Shown: one piece after another, positions 49,678 to 58,896 of the stretch
Numbering within the stretch: the first letter of the stretch is position 1
Layout of the letters: each line of letters begins with the position of its first letter
Made by a program: the position numbers and the translations under genes
From: Roseibium aestuarii
GTDB lineage: Bacteria > Pseudomonadota > Alphaproteobacteria > Rhizobiales > Stappiaceae
Length of the DNA: 64,000 nt
NCBI RefSeq assembly: GCF_008477545.1
Contig: NZ_VORA01000002.1
Coordinates: 248,001 to 312,000, forward strand
Direction: 5' to 3'
The notes under the pieces: generated by a model
The model's database searches: none
What the model was told of the DNA's origin: nothing
What the model saw: only the letters and a program-made list of their open reading frames with translations

Positions 49678-49949
49678 CCACTCCGCCTAGAAGCCTAAAA
49701 GGATTGCCGTTTGTTGTTCATTAGGTGAGAGTGTGCCATTAGGTTAACTGATGCGGCAAGGTGGGGAAAGCTGCGGGGCAAGTGAGTCGCTCCCGCAGTC
49801 GGGTCAGCGGCGGCCCTCCTGCCTTCCTGGCTTGCAGGTGATAATGGGGACCGTGTTGTGGCCCCTCTCTGTCCTGCAGCCGAACGTTAGGTGCTCCGGG
49901 AAACCGGAACGCCGGTGTGTAATGAGTACGGACGTGAGGCGATCCAACC

Positions 49950-52900
49950 ATGGCAAATCCACCGAAGGTGAAAGATCCGGCGGAAGCGGCACTGTCCGCT
50001 GTCGAAGAGGCCCTCAAGCTGGATTTTGGCGGTCCCGATCTGGGCAGCGCCGAAGCTGACGGCCCCAAGGCTTCCCTTTCTTCCGAGGCGACCGACGGAC
50101 ACGGCCCGTCCGACCGCGCAGAGGCCCGTGCGGCCCGCGAGGAGGCCAGAGCCAACCGCCGTCGTGGACGTGGCAGCCGCCCGCCCGCAGCCAATGACGA
50201 TCGCCGCAACATCGGCAATCTCATCTTCTCCCTTCAGCGCCGTCCGTCTGCGGCCCCCTTCTGGGGTGCGCTCGCCCTGTCCGTCCTGTGGGGCGCGCTC
50301 GGCTCGAGCCTGGCTCTGTCTGCCTTTGGCGACGAGCTCTCCGGCGGCATCGGCGCCCTGACCACCTCCCCGGCCCTGATCCTGTCGTCCGTCGCCGTCA
50401 TCGTTCCGATCATCTTCTTCTGGGTGATGGCGCTGATGATCTGGCGCGCCCAGGAAATGCGCATTGTGGCCCACGGCATGACCGAAGTGGCCCTGCGTCT
50501 GGCCGAGCCGGAAGACATGGCCAAGGAAGCCATCCTCAGCGTTGGCCAGGCCATCCGCCGCGAAGTCTCCGCCATGGGCGACGGCATCGAGCGGGCCATT
50601 GCGCGGGCCAGCGAGCTGGAAGTCCTCGTGCACAACGAGGTTTCCTCGCTGGAGCGCTCCTATAACGACAACGAGCTGAAGATCCGCTCCCTCATCGAGG
50701 AACTGGTCAGCCAGCGCGAAAGCATCGTCATGAACGCCGACCGGGTCCGCGAGACCATTTCCGGCGCTCACGAGAAATTCGCCTCGCAGCTTGCCAACAC
50801 CTCCGAGGAAATCGGCGGCTCCGTCGATCGCGCCACCCAGCGCATGGTCGACGCCGTCGGCGAACGCGTCGAAGAGCTGACCACCAACGTGGACAGCCGG
50901 ATCTCCCTGCTGAACGAGAGCCTCACCTCTGCCGGCAGCGATCTGGTCGAAGCCCTCACCGTCCGTGCCGACGACTATGTGGAACGCCTCGCCAACACCG
51001 GCGGCGAGCTGGTCGACACCCTGTCGCGCACCGGCTCCCAGATGTGGGAGACCCTCTCCACCCGTGGCGACGAGGTCAATGCCCGCTTCGCCGAGACCGC
51101 TCACACCTTCGTCGAGCAGCTCTCAACCCACGGCACCCTCATCAACGAGCAGATTTCCACCTCGACCAGCCAGGTCGTGGAAACCCTCGAAAGCAAGGCG
51201 GACGAGTTCCGCACCACGCTGGAAGCCACCGGCGCCAGCGTCGGCGAGATCCTCACCGCCCGCGGCGAGGAAATCAACGCGAACCTGTCCCTGACCTCCG
51301 GTCGCCTGATCGACACCGTGTCAAGCCGCACCGAAGAGCTGATCTCCACCGTCGACACCCGCGTGTCCGCGCTGGATGCCGCCCTTGCCGAAACCGGCGA
51401 GCGGGTCGTCACCTCCATTTCCGAGCGCGGCGAGGAAGTCACCAACACCATCTCCCTGCGCGGAGCCGAGATCATCGAGACCCTGTCGGACCGTTCCGGC
51501 GAGGTTGCCGAGATCCTGCGCGGCGCCGGCGAGAGCATCGTGGTCGACCTGTCCCTGCGCGGCGGCGAGATCGCGGCCAAGATGGACGAGACCGCCAACT
51601 CCCTCAGCGACACGATCACCGTGCGCGGCGGCGAACTGGCCAACAAGCTCGACACCATTTCCGAGCGCATCTATTCCGCCATCACCATCAACGGCACCGA
51701 GCTGGACGAGCGCCTGAGCGCCCGCGGCAGCGAGATGGCCGCCGTGATGGAACAGCAGACCCTCACCTTCCGTGACACGCTTGAAGGCCTGACCACCAGC
51801 ATCAGCGCGACCCTCGGCCACCAGACCGACGCCCTCAACCAGCGTCTGGCCGACACCGGCACCTCGCTGGCCGAACTGATCGGCAGCCGTGGTGCGCGCA
51901 TTGCAGCCGACATCAATGCAGCCGGCGGCGAGCTGACCGAGACCCTCGAGATCCGCGCCCAGTTCCTGCAGGACAACCTGACGGCCCGCATCAACGAGCT
52001 GGAAGCCATCGTGGGCGAACGCGGCAGCCAGCTGGTCACCGACTTCGACACGAAGACCCTTCTCCTGTCCGAAGCCCTCGACAGCCGCCTCACCACCCTG
52101 GACACCACCTTCGCGACCCGCTCCGAAGCCCTGGCCTCCACTCTGGACACCCGCGCCGAGGCACTGGAAACCACCCTGGCAACCCGCGCAGAGACGCTGG
52201 AAAGCGCGCTGGCGAGCCATGCCCATGCGATGGACACCACCCTGTCCACGCGCATCGACAGCATGGACGCCACCCTGGGCAGCCGCATCAACACCATGGA
52301 CCTGACCCTCGACCAGCGCACCGCCTCCTTCGAGGCCGCGCTCGAGAGCCGCACCGCGCTCCTGTCCGACGCCATCGAACAGCGCACCTCCGGCATCACC
52401 GAGGCCCTGGAACAAAAGACCCGCAACATCGCCGACCTGCTGGCCGACCGCTCCGACGCGATCACCATCCAGCTGGGTCAGCGCGTGGAAGCGGCCGGCA
52501 CGGCCCTTGCCGACCGCGCCGACGAGATCGGCCAGATCCTCGGCCGCCGCGTCGACGAAGCCGCGACCGCCATGGCGGAAAAGGCCGAGCACCTGTCCAC
52601 CACCATGGTTGCCGGCACCGAGCGCATTGACGAGACCCTCGACAACCGCGCCCGCCAGATCAGCGAAACCCTGATCGCCCGCACCAAGGAAATCGCCAAG
52701 GCCTTCGTCGAGGGCCAGGAGGAAATGACCTCCGCTCTCGACAACCGGCTGGCCGAGGCCGGCACGGTTCTCTCCCGCCAGAGCGCGGAACTGACCGACA
52801 GCCTTTCCGAGCGCATCGCCGAGATCAACGTTTCCCTGGGCGCCAAGGTCTTCGAGGTCGCCGAGACCCTCGACACCCGCGCCAGCCAGCTGGAAACCGT

Positions 52901-55418
52901 CCTCAACGAGCGTCTGGAAAGCATTTCCGGCACCCTCACCGGCGAAAGCGAGAAGGCCCGCGACATCCTCACCGGCATCATCTCCGAAGCCAGCACCACG
53001 CTGTCGGGCGAAAGCACCCGCATGCGTGACATGGTTCAGGAAGCCGTGGAAGGCGCCGTCGCAACCCTCATCAGCGAACGCACCCGCACCGTCGATCTGG
53101 TGTCCGGCACCCTGGACGAAGTGACCACCAAGCTGACCGGCGAAGGTGAGCGCATGCGCCAGATCGTCCTCGGCTCCGTGGGCGAAGCCCGTGGCGTGCT
53201 GGTGGGCGAAAGCCAGAAGGCCGCCGACGCGGTTACCCGCGCCATGGAACAGGCGACCGGCGCCATGTCCGGCGAAAGCTCCCGCATCCGCGAACTGGTG
53301 CTCTCCGCCGTCGGCGAAGCCGCCCAGACCATGGCCGCCGAAAGCGAGAAGGCCCGGACCCTCTATGTGGGCACCCTGGCCGACTTCTCCGGCACCCTCA
53401 CCGGCGAGAGCGAGAAGGTCCGCACGGATCTGGCCCTCACAATCGCCGAAATCTCCGGCAACCTGTCCGCCGAGAGCGAGCAGGCCCGCCAGACCCTGGC
53501 CAAGACCCTCGACGAGATCCGTGGCCGCATGAGCGGCGAAGCGGATGTGGTCCGCGCCCGCGTCCATGGCGCCATCAACGAAGCCGCCGACCTGCTTGCC
53601 AAGCGCGGCAATGCGGTGGCCGCCGAAATGCTCGACAAGGCCGGTGCCCTCAACGAAGCCTTCGCGGCCCGCTCCGGCGAGCTGGCGAAACTTCTGGGCA
53701 CGGACGGCAACGAACTGGTCATCGCCATCGAGGACCGCGCCCGCGACCTCACGACCCGCGTCAACCAGGTCCACAGCGCCATCCTGGAAGCCATCACGGT
53801 CAAGGGCGGCGAAGTCAGCGAAGCCTTTGCCCAGAACGGCCTGCAGGCCACCCGCTCTCTCGTGGAAGCCGGCGAGCGCATCGCCAGCACCCTGGAAGAT
53901 CGCTCGGGCCGCGCGGTTGCCGTTCTCGCCGACACCAAGGAGCGTCTCGAAGCCGACATCAGCGCGATCCTCAACCGCCTGGAAAGCTCCAACGCCAACC
54001 TGCAGCAGATCGTCAACGATGCGGGCGAGAACCTCTCCGACGTGGAGATCAATCTCGGCCGCCGCGCCAACGAGTTCCGCGTGGCCGTCGACCGTGCCAT
54101 GGCGGAAACCAGCGGCGCGACCGGGGTCATTTCCCAGCAGGTCGATGCCCTGCGCACGGTGACCGAGACGACGTTGGCCGACATCCAGTCCCTCACCGGC
54201 CGCTTCGGCGACCAGGCCGAGGAACTGACCCGCGCCGCCCGTCATCTGGACGACACCAACCGCTCGGTGGAAGGCCGCATCGTCGACCGCAAGACCGCGA
54301 TCGAGAATGTCGCCGACACCCTGCTGGCCAAGACCGAAGCGGTCGACAGCCTGATGCGCGCCTTCACCAACACCCTGTCCGAGACGCTGGAATCGGCCGA
54401 CGACAAGGCCCGTGAAGCCGCCAACATGCTGAGCGCTGCCGCTGAAGCCGCCAGCAAGAAGGTTGCCGAGCAGTTCGAATCCATGCGCCTCACCGCCGGC
54501 ATGGAAGGTCAGAAGGCCCGCGACGCGATCCGCGCCGCCCAGGACGACATCATGGCCGAGATGGGCCGGACCGTCACCGAGGCCTCCGAACGCTTCAACG
54601 AAGCCGCCACCCGCATGCGCGACGTGGCCCGCGACGTTCATCGCGAACTGGAGACCACCCGCAACGAGCTGAAGCAGGGCGTTCTCAACCTGCCGGACGA
54701 GGCGGAAGAAAGTGCGGCCGCCCTGCGCAAGGTGGTGAACGAGCAGATCCGCGCCCTGAGCGAGCTCTCCGACATCGTGGCCAAGCAGTCGAACAGCCTG
54801 GACATTTCCCGTCCGAAGGCCGCATCCTCTGCCGCGCCGGCCGCTGCCTACGCCCCCTCCTATGCCCCGGAACCGGCCTCCAGCCGTCCGTCGGCGGAGA
54901 CCCGCGCAGCAGCCCCGGCCCGCACCCCGGCCGCAGAGACGCCCCGCCGTCAGGCAGCCCCTGCCCGCCCGCAGCCGGAAGCCCCGGCCGCCCAGGGCAA
55001 GGGCTGGGTCTCCGACCTGCTGCGCCGCGCCTCCCGCGATGAGGACGGGGCCGAGACCGGCCGCTCGCCCCTGCACACGGTGGAAAGCCTGAACTCGCTC
55101 TCCGTCGACATCGCCCGCGCCATCGATCACGAGACCTTCGTGGATCTGTGGGACCGCTACCGCGGTGGCGAGCGTCACGTGTTCACCCGCAGGCTTTACA
55201 CCCTGCAGGGCCAGCAGACCTTCGACGAGATCCGCCAGAAGTACAATCGCGACCCCGAGTTCCGCGCTGCCGTGGAACGCTACGTGAAGGACTTCGAGCA
55301 GCTTCTCGCCCAGGTGGCCCGCAATGACCGGGACAACATGCTCGGCCAGACCTACCTGACCAGCGACACCGGCAAGGTCTACACCATGCTGGCCCACGCC
55401 AGCGGCCGCCTCGACTGA
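49950..55418 (+). CDS. Giant membrane-anchored hendecad-repeat protein, GPR/RgsE-like
   Basis: An 1822-aa protein. Residues 1-100 are polar and basic; two membrane helices lie at about 103-124 and 142-165; then follows a very long helical region. From residue 261 (50730) to residue 1349 (53996) I count 99 consecutive 11-residue repeats without a single insertion, including ten exact 22-residue units at 52941-53600. A Pro/Ala linker follows (about 1620-1685), then a C-terminal domain with SLSVDIARAIDHETFVDLWDRYRGGERHVFTRRLYTLQGQQTFDEIR and TSDTGKVYTMLAHASGRLD. This layout (N-terminal membrane anchor, apolipoprotein-like repeats) matches the growth-pole ring protein GPR of Agrobacterium and RgsE of Sinorhizobium, so a role in polar growth or envelope organisation is likely; I infer this from architecture. 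A terminator follows. Confidence 0.85.
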   Translation: MANPPKVKDPAEAALSAVEEALKLDFGGPDLGSAEADGPKASLSSEATDGHGPSDRAEARAAREEARANRRRGRGSRPPAANDDRRNIGNLIFSLQRRPSAAPFWGALALSVLWGALGSSLALSAFGDELSGGIGALTTSPALILSSVAVIVPIIFFWVMALMIWRAQEMRIVAHGMTEVALRLAEPEDMAKEAILSVGQAIRREVSAMGDGIERAIARASELEVLVHNEVSSLERSYNDNELKIRSLIEELVSQRESIVMNADRVRETISGAHEKFASQLANTSEEIGGSVDRATQRMVDAVGERVEELTTNVDSRISLLNESLTSAGSDLVEALTVRADDYVERLANTGGELVDTLSRTGSQMWETLSTRGDEVNARFAETAHTFVEQLSTHGTLINEQISTSTSQVVETLESKADEFRTTLEATGASVGEILTARGEEINANLSLTSGRLIDTVSSRTEELISTVDTRVSALDAALAETGERVVTSISERGEEVTNTISLRGAEIIETLSDRSGEVAEILRGAGESIVVDLSLRGGEIAAKMDETANSLSDTITVRGGELANKLDTISERIYSAITINGTELDERLSARGSEMAAVMEQQTLTFRDTLEGLTTSISATLGHQTDALNQRLADTGTSLAELIGSRGARIAADINAAGGELTETLEIRAQFLQDNLTARINELEAIVGERGSQLVTDFDTKTLLLSEALDSRLTTLDTTFATRSEALASTLDTRAEALETTLATRAETLESALASHAHAMDTTLSTRIDSMDATLGSRINTMDLTLDQRTASFEAALESRTALLSDAIEQRTSGITEALEQKTRNIADLLADRSDAITIQLGQRVEAAGTALADRADEIGQILGRRVDEAATAMAEKAEHLSTTMVAGTERIDETLDNRARQISETLIARTKEIAKAFVEGQEEMTSALDNRLAEAGTVLSRQSAELTDSLSERIAEINVSLGAKVFEVAETLDTRASQLETVLNERLESISGTLTGESEKARDILTGIISEASTTLSGESTRMRDMVQEAVEGAVATLISERTRTVDLVSGTLDEVTTKLTGEGERMRQIVLGSVGEARGVLVGESQKAADAVTRAMEQATGAMSGESSRIRELVLSAVGEAAQTMAAESEKARTLYVGTLADFSGTLTGESEKVRTDLALTIAEISGNLSAESEQARQTLAKTLDEIRGRMSGEADVVRARVHGAINEAADLLAKRGNAVAAEMLDKAGALNEAFAARSGELAKLLGTDGNELVIAIEDRARDLTTRVNQVHSAILEAITVKGGEVSEAFAQNGLQATRSLVEAGERIASTLEDRSGRAVAVLADTKERLEADISAILNRLESSNANLQQIVNDAGENLSDVEINLGRRANEFRVAVDRAMAETSGATGVISQQVDALRTVTETTLADIQSLTGRFGDQAEELTRAARHLDDTNRSVEGRIVDRKTAIENVADTLLAKTEAVDSLMRAFTNTLSETLESADDKAREAANMLSAAAEAASKKVAEQFESMRLTAGMEGQKARDAIRAAQDDIMAEMGRTVTEASERFNEAATRMRDVARDVHRELETTRNELKQGVLNLPDEAEESAAALRKVVNEQIRALSELSDIVAKQSNSLDISRPKAASSAAPAAAYAPSYAPEPASSRPSAETRAAAPARTPAAETPRRQAAPARPQPEAPAAQGKGWVSDLLRRASRDEDGAETGRSPLHTVESLNSLSVDIARAIDHETFVDLWDRYRGGERHVFTRRLYTLQGQQTFDEIRQKYNRDPEFRAAVERYVKDFEQLLAQVARNDRDNMLGQTYLTSDTGKVYTMLAHASGRLD
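52941..53600 (+). repeat. Ten tandem 22-residue (66-bp) repeats in giant protein
   Basis: Ten units of exactly 66 bp. Most encode G/A-E-S-x-x-x-R-x-x-(hydrophobic)...L-x or close variants, for instance GESEKARDILTGIISEAS and GESSRIRELVLSAVGEAA. They are double hendecads and continue the 11-residue phase of the flanking sequence. Confidence 0.9.
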
Positions 55419-55725
55419 TCGGGCACGAAGCACATCATCATGAGAAAGGCGGGTCCCCGACCCGCCTTTTTTGTTGGGCGCACGGAACAGGAAGAGCCCC
55501 AATGCGACACCGGCACGTCCGCACTATCACAGTTGCGGTCGAGGGGCGCTGCGTGCTCGCTGCAAGCCCCCGCTCAATTACCTAGAAAAGTCGCTGGCCT
55601 AAGAGCGGAAAAATACTCTAGTGTTGCGAAAATGTGCGTTACTTCAAGCACTCGCATGCCTCAGGATTTCAAAGGCATGGCGCTCAGACTGGTTGTTTTT
55701 GAATTTCATCAGGTGAGAGTAGATT
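55419..55725. other. Intergenic region before acyltransferase, AT-richer
   Basis: About 300 bp. After the terminator, the stretch from roughly 55570 to 55725 is visibly richer in A and T than its surroundings. No gene or clear promoter is recognised. Confidence 0.5.
55445..55469 (+). terminator. Terminator of giant repeat-protein gene
   Basis: AAAGGCGGGT pairs with ACCCGCCTTT around CCCCG. It runs into TTTTTTG. Confidence 0.9.
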
Positions 55726-56892
55726 TTGAACGTCACCACTGCACGGCCCTTGGGGTCAGACAAATTGCTCAGTCTCGAGAGCTTGCGTGGTCTCGCCGCG
55801 CTTTCCGTGGCGCTGTTTCACTTTGATGTCGGCAGCCACCTGAACTCCACGCTCACTGCGCGCGCGTGGATGATGGTGGACCTCTTCTTTGTCCTGTCCG
55901 GCTTCGTGATCGCTCTCACCTATCGGGACAAGATCTTGCGCCTCCCGGATCTCGCGGTATTCCAGTGGAAGCGTTTCAAGCGTCTCTACCCGCTTCATGT
56001 GACGATGCTTCTGATCTTCTTGGGCATCGAGGTTCTGAAATGGGTAGTTGGGCACCTGAATATCGCTCAGGCAAACAACCCGCCGTTCTCCAGCAACGAT
56101 CTCGGGTCCTTCGTGCAGAACCTGCTGCTCATTCAGGCATGGGTTTCCCCCCAGATGACTTGGAATTTTCCAAGCTGGTCGATCTCGGCCGAGTTCTACA
56201 CCTACCTCATCTTCGGCATCTTCTTCTTGATCGCGAAACGGAGCCTCGGCCTCCTTCTCCCGCTCCTTGCCGTCACGATCATCGCTTCCGGCCTCGCGCT
56301 CGCAGGTCAATTTGGAACGGACATCAACCTCTTCCCCTTCCGATGCCTCTATGCCTTCGGTATCGGCGTGGTTGGCCAGATCCTCTTTGCCAGATACGCA
56401 CTTGCCGGCACACTGCGCACATCGACAACAGCGGCCGTCATGCTCATCGCAACCGTGCTCCTCGTCACCCTGGGAACCACGGCGTTCGGATCGCCAGCCT
56501 TTCCGGCTATTCCCCTTGTCTTCTGCGCACTCATCCTTTCGCTCGCCGCCACCTGCGAAGACGCGGTCGTCATCCGCATCGCCAGCCTGCGCCCGTTGGT
56601 CCATCTTGGGACCATCAGTTATGGCGTCTACATGATCCACGCAGCGGTCTGGTGGGTCTATCGCCAGGTCGCCATCATGGTCCTGCATGCCCCCTCTTCG
56701 GTGAATGGCGAAGGCATGGTGACGATCAAGTTCGAGAGCCCGCTCACGGCCGACGCCTTTACCCTCTCCGGCCTGGCGCTTACCGTCCTGCTCGCGCATC
56801 TCTCCTATACATACCTCGAGACGCGGTTCTATCGCTCATCTCGATCGGCGCGCCCCAAGCCGGTGCTGGGGGCCGAAAGACCTGCGAGCTAA
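55726..56892 (+). CDS. Acyltransferase 3 family membrane protein
   Basis: A 388-aa acyltransferase-3 protein of the type that O-acetylates surface polysaccharides. The conserved N-terminal SLESLRGLAALSVALFHF (the usual R-G-x-A...H) and FFVLSGFVIAL, then KRFKRLYPLHV, are diagnostic. About ten membrane helices follow, and the C-terminus is basic. The start is uncertain: the frame opens with TTG preceded by AGGTGAGAG, and two further TTG codons follow within 20 codons; no ATG is near. The gene is less GC-rich than its neighbours, which may indicate acquisition. Confidence 0.9.
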   Translation: MNVTTARPLGSDKLLSLESLRGLAALSVALFHFDVGSHLNSTLTARAWMMVDLFFVLSGFVIALTYRDKILRLPDLAVFQWKRFKRLYPLHVTMLLIFLGIEVLKWVVGHLNIAQANNPPFSSNDLGSFVQNLLLIQAWVSPQMTWNFPSWSISAEFYTYLIFGIFFLIAKRSLGLLLPLLAVTIIASGLALAGQFGTDINLFPFRCLYAFGIGVVGQILFARYALAGTLRTSTTAAVMLIATVLLVTLGTTAFGSPAFPAIPLVFCALILSLAATCEDAVVIRIASLRPLVHLGTISYGVYMIHAAVWWVYRQVAIMVLHAPSSVNGEGMVTIKFESPLTADAFTLSGLALTVLLAHLSYTYLETRFYRSSRSARPKPVLGAERPAS

Positions 56893-57152
56893 GGCAGAAA
56901 CGGGCGGTCGCCATTCCCCGCCTCGCAGCGTTCCACCCGCATATCCGGACAAAAGCACTTGACCGGAGAGGCGCTATTCTTCAGCGTGAGGCCGGTCAGG
57001 GGAGCGGATGCAGGTGATGCACCGGCCCCGGTCCGCCATGTCTCCGGACAGGCTTGATCCTGCCCTGCCCGCCCCCCTCGTCAGGATACCGCACGACCTT
57101 CGCGCCCGGATCCGGCGACCTCGCCACCTGTTCAGCCCACGGCTTCCGCTCC

Positions 57153-58136
57153 ATGTCCACGTCTGCCGCCCCCTCGCCCGTCTTCGGCATCGGCACCGCG
57201 CTTCTCGGCTTCGCCCTCTATGCCGTGCACGACGCGCTGACCAAATATCTCGGCACTACCTATTCGGTCTTCCAGATCATCTTCTTCGCCATGCTCTTTG
57301 CCTTCGTGCCCATGGCGGTGATGATGCTGGCGGACAAGTCCCACGGCAATTTCCGCCCACGCCACCCCTGGCTGGTGCTGATCCGCACAACCGCGTCGCT
57401 GACGGCCCTGACCTGCGGCTTCTATTCCTTCACCGTGCTGCCGCTTGCGGAAGTCTATGCACTGCTCTTTGCAGCCCCCTTGCTGATCACGGTCTTTGCC
57501 ATTCCGTTGCTCGGAGAAGTGGTGCGGGCCCAGAGGTGGGCCGCCGTCGTCGTCGGCCTGGTCGGAGTGCTCGTGGTGCTGCGCCCCGGGGTCAGCGAGT
57601 TGTCGCTTGGCCACATCACGGCGCTGGCCTCCGCCTGTTCCAACGCGCTCGCCTCGGTGATCGTGCGCAAGATCGGCAATGAGGAGCGCTCTGCCGTCCT
57701 GATCATCTATCCCATGTTGCTGGCCATGGCGCTCATGGGCGCCCTGCTGCCGGGGGTCTACGTGCCGCCGAGCCTGCCGCACATGGGGCTGATGGCGACC
57801 ATCGGCTTCCTGTCCGTCATCGCCCAGATCTGCGTGATCAACGGATACCGGTCCGCGCCTGCAGCCGTGGTGGCGCCCATGCAATACAGCCAGATCCTCT
57901 GGGCCGCCCTCTTCGGCCTGCTCTTCTTCAGCGAGCATCCCGATCTCTACGTCGGCATCGGCTCCAGCCTCATCATCGGCTCCGGCATGTTCCTGGTCTG
58001 GCGCGAAAGCCGCACGGCCGTTTCGGCCCGCAATCCGGTCTCGCGCACCTTCCTCGCCCGCTTTGCGCTTGCCTCGAACGTGCTGCGGCGCTCCGACCAG
58101 CCCCGGACATCCCCCCGGGAATCTCAGGCGGACTGA
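57153..58136 (+). CDS. EamA/DMT-family permease
   Basis: A drug/metabolite transporter-type protein with about ten membrane helices in two EamA halves (ALLGFALYAVHDALTKYLGTTYSVFQIIFF...; LASACSNALASVIVRKIGNEERS...PMQYSQILWAALFGLLFFSEHPDLY). The start at MSTSAAPSP is chosen because relatives begin close to the first helix, but it has no ribosome site; a TTG at 57054 would add 33 residues of unhelpful sequence. The 47-residue tail is basic. Substrate unknown. Confidence 0.87.
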   Translation: MSTSAAPSPVFGIGTALLGFALYAVHDALTKYLGTTYSVFQIIFFAMLFAFVPMAVMMLADKSHGNFRPRHPWLVLIRTTASLTALTCGFYSFTVLPLAEVYALLFAAPLLITVFAIPLLGEVVRAQRWAAVVVGLVGVLVVLRPGVSELSLGHITALASACSNALASVIVRKIGNEERSAVLIIYPMLLAMALMGALLPGVYVPPSLPHMGLMATIGFLSVIAQICVINGYRSAPAAVVAPMQYSQILWAALFGLLFFSEHPDLYVGIGSSLIIGSGMFLVWRESRTAVSARNPVSRTFLARFALASNVLRRSDQPRTSPRESQAD

Positions 58137-58179
58137 CACGCCCCCCCCGAAGCCCCCTCCGGAATCTCATGAGAAAAAG

Positions 58180-58203
58180 GGCGCAGCCTCGCAAGGCCGC
58201 GCC
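58180..58203 (-). terminator. Terminator of mla operon
   Basis: On the minus strand GGCGCGGCC pairs with GGCTGCGCC with one mismatch, around TTGCGA. It is followed by CTTTTTC. Confidence 0.8.
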
Positions 58204-58227
58204 GTTTCCCGACGCAGGCGTCCCGCG

Positions 58228-58896
58228 TCAGACCGTTCCGATCACCCAGGCCGTCAGGGCGGCGAGAACCTGCCCATTGGCGCGATTGAGCGCGCTTACC
58301 GCCTGCTCGGCCGTCAGGCCGGAAGAGGCAACCTCGGCGCGGAACACCTGCGTCGCAACCGAGCGGCCGTTGCGGTCATCCAGCAACCGGGCCGCCAGTT
58401 CCACCACGGCGCGATCTGCTCCCTCCGTCGTCAGGGCGAAGGTACGGATGTCCGTCTGAAGCTGATAGTCGATCAGGAGCCCCTCCCCGGGGAAGCCGAC
58501 GCCACGCAGGGCACCGGTGTCCTGCAACGCCTCGGCAATCTTCGACTGCAGCACGTTGGGCAGGGCATCCGTCCAGGCCGCATCGGGGAAATAGCTGATC
58601 TGCAACCCGTTCTCGAGAACGGCGATGCGATCCGTATCCAGAGCCTTCAGCGCGCGCGGACGGGCCACCAGAACCTGCACGGCGCGTTTGCGCGTTGCCG
58701 GGACCTCGGGCGTGGCGGTCAGCTCGTAAAGGGCGGAAGGCCCCGTGCTGGCGCAACCCGACAAAGCCAGGGCCGCCGATCCGGCCAGCAGAAGGCCTGC
58801 CCCGCGAAGCACCTGCCGGCGGGAGGGATCTGTCATCTCGTGGCGTGCGTCGCTTGGGCCCTGCATCCGGTTCCGTCCTGTCTGGTCATCCCTCAT
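58228..58896 (-). CDS. ABC transport auxiliary lipoprotein of Mla-type operon
   Basis: A periplasmic lipoprotein (222 aa, or 202 if translation starts at the ATG giving MTDPSRRQVLRG). It has twin arginines and a hydrophobic segment ending in the lipobox LSGC (Cys48). The mature part (ALYELTATPEVP, QVLVARPRALKALDTDRIAVLENGLQISYFPDAAWTDALPNVLQSKIAEALQDTG) matches the auxiliary lipoproteins (PqiC/DUF330-like) that accompany MCE systems. The start overlaps the mlaD stop (ATGA). Confidence 0.88.
   Translation of the reverse strand: MRDDQTGRNRMQGPSDARHEMTDPSRRQVLRGAGLLLAGSAALALSGCASTGPSALYELTATPEVPATRKRAVQVLVARPRALKALDTDRIAVLENGLQISYFPDAAWTDALPNVLQSKIAEALQDTGALRGVGFPGEGLLIDYQLQTDIRTFALTTEGADRAVVELAARLLDDRNGRSVATQVFRAEVASSGLTAEQAVSALNRANGQVLAALTAWVIGTV

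Noticed and set aside
51321..55502. A 1393-codon open frame on the minus strand opposite the giant repeat protein
   Set aside because: It mirrors the 33-bp periodicity of the sense gene; its Gly/Val/His-rich composition is typical of antisense frames of GC-rich repeats, with no motif of its own.
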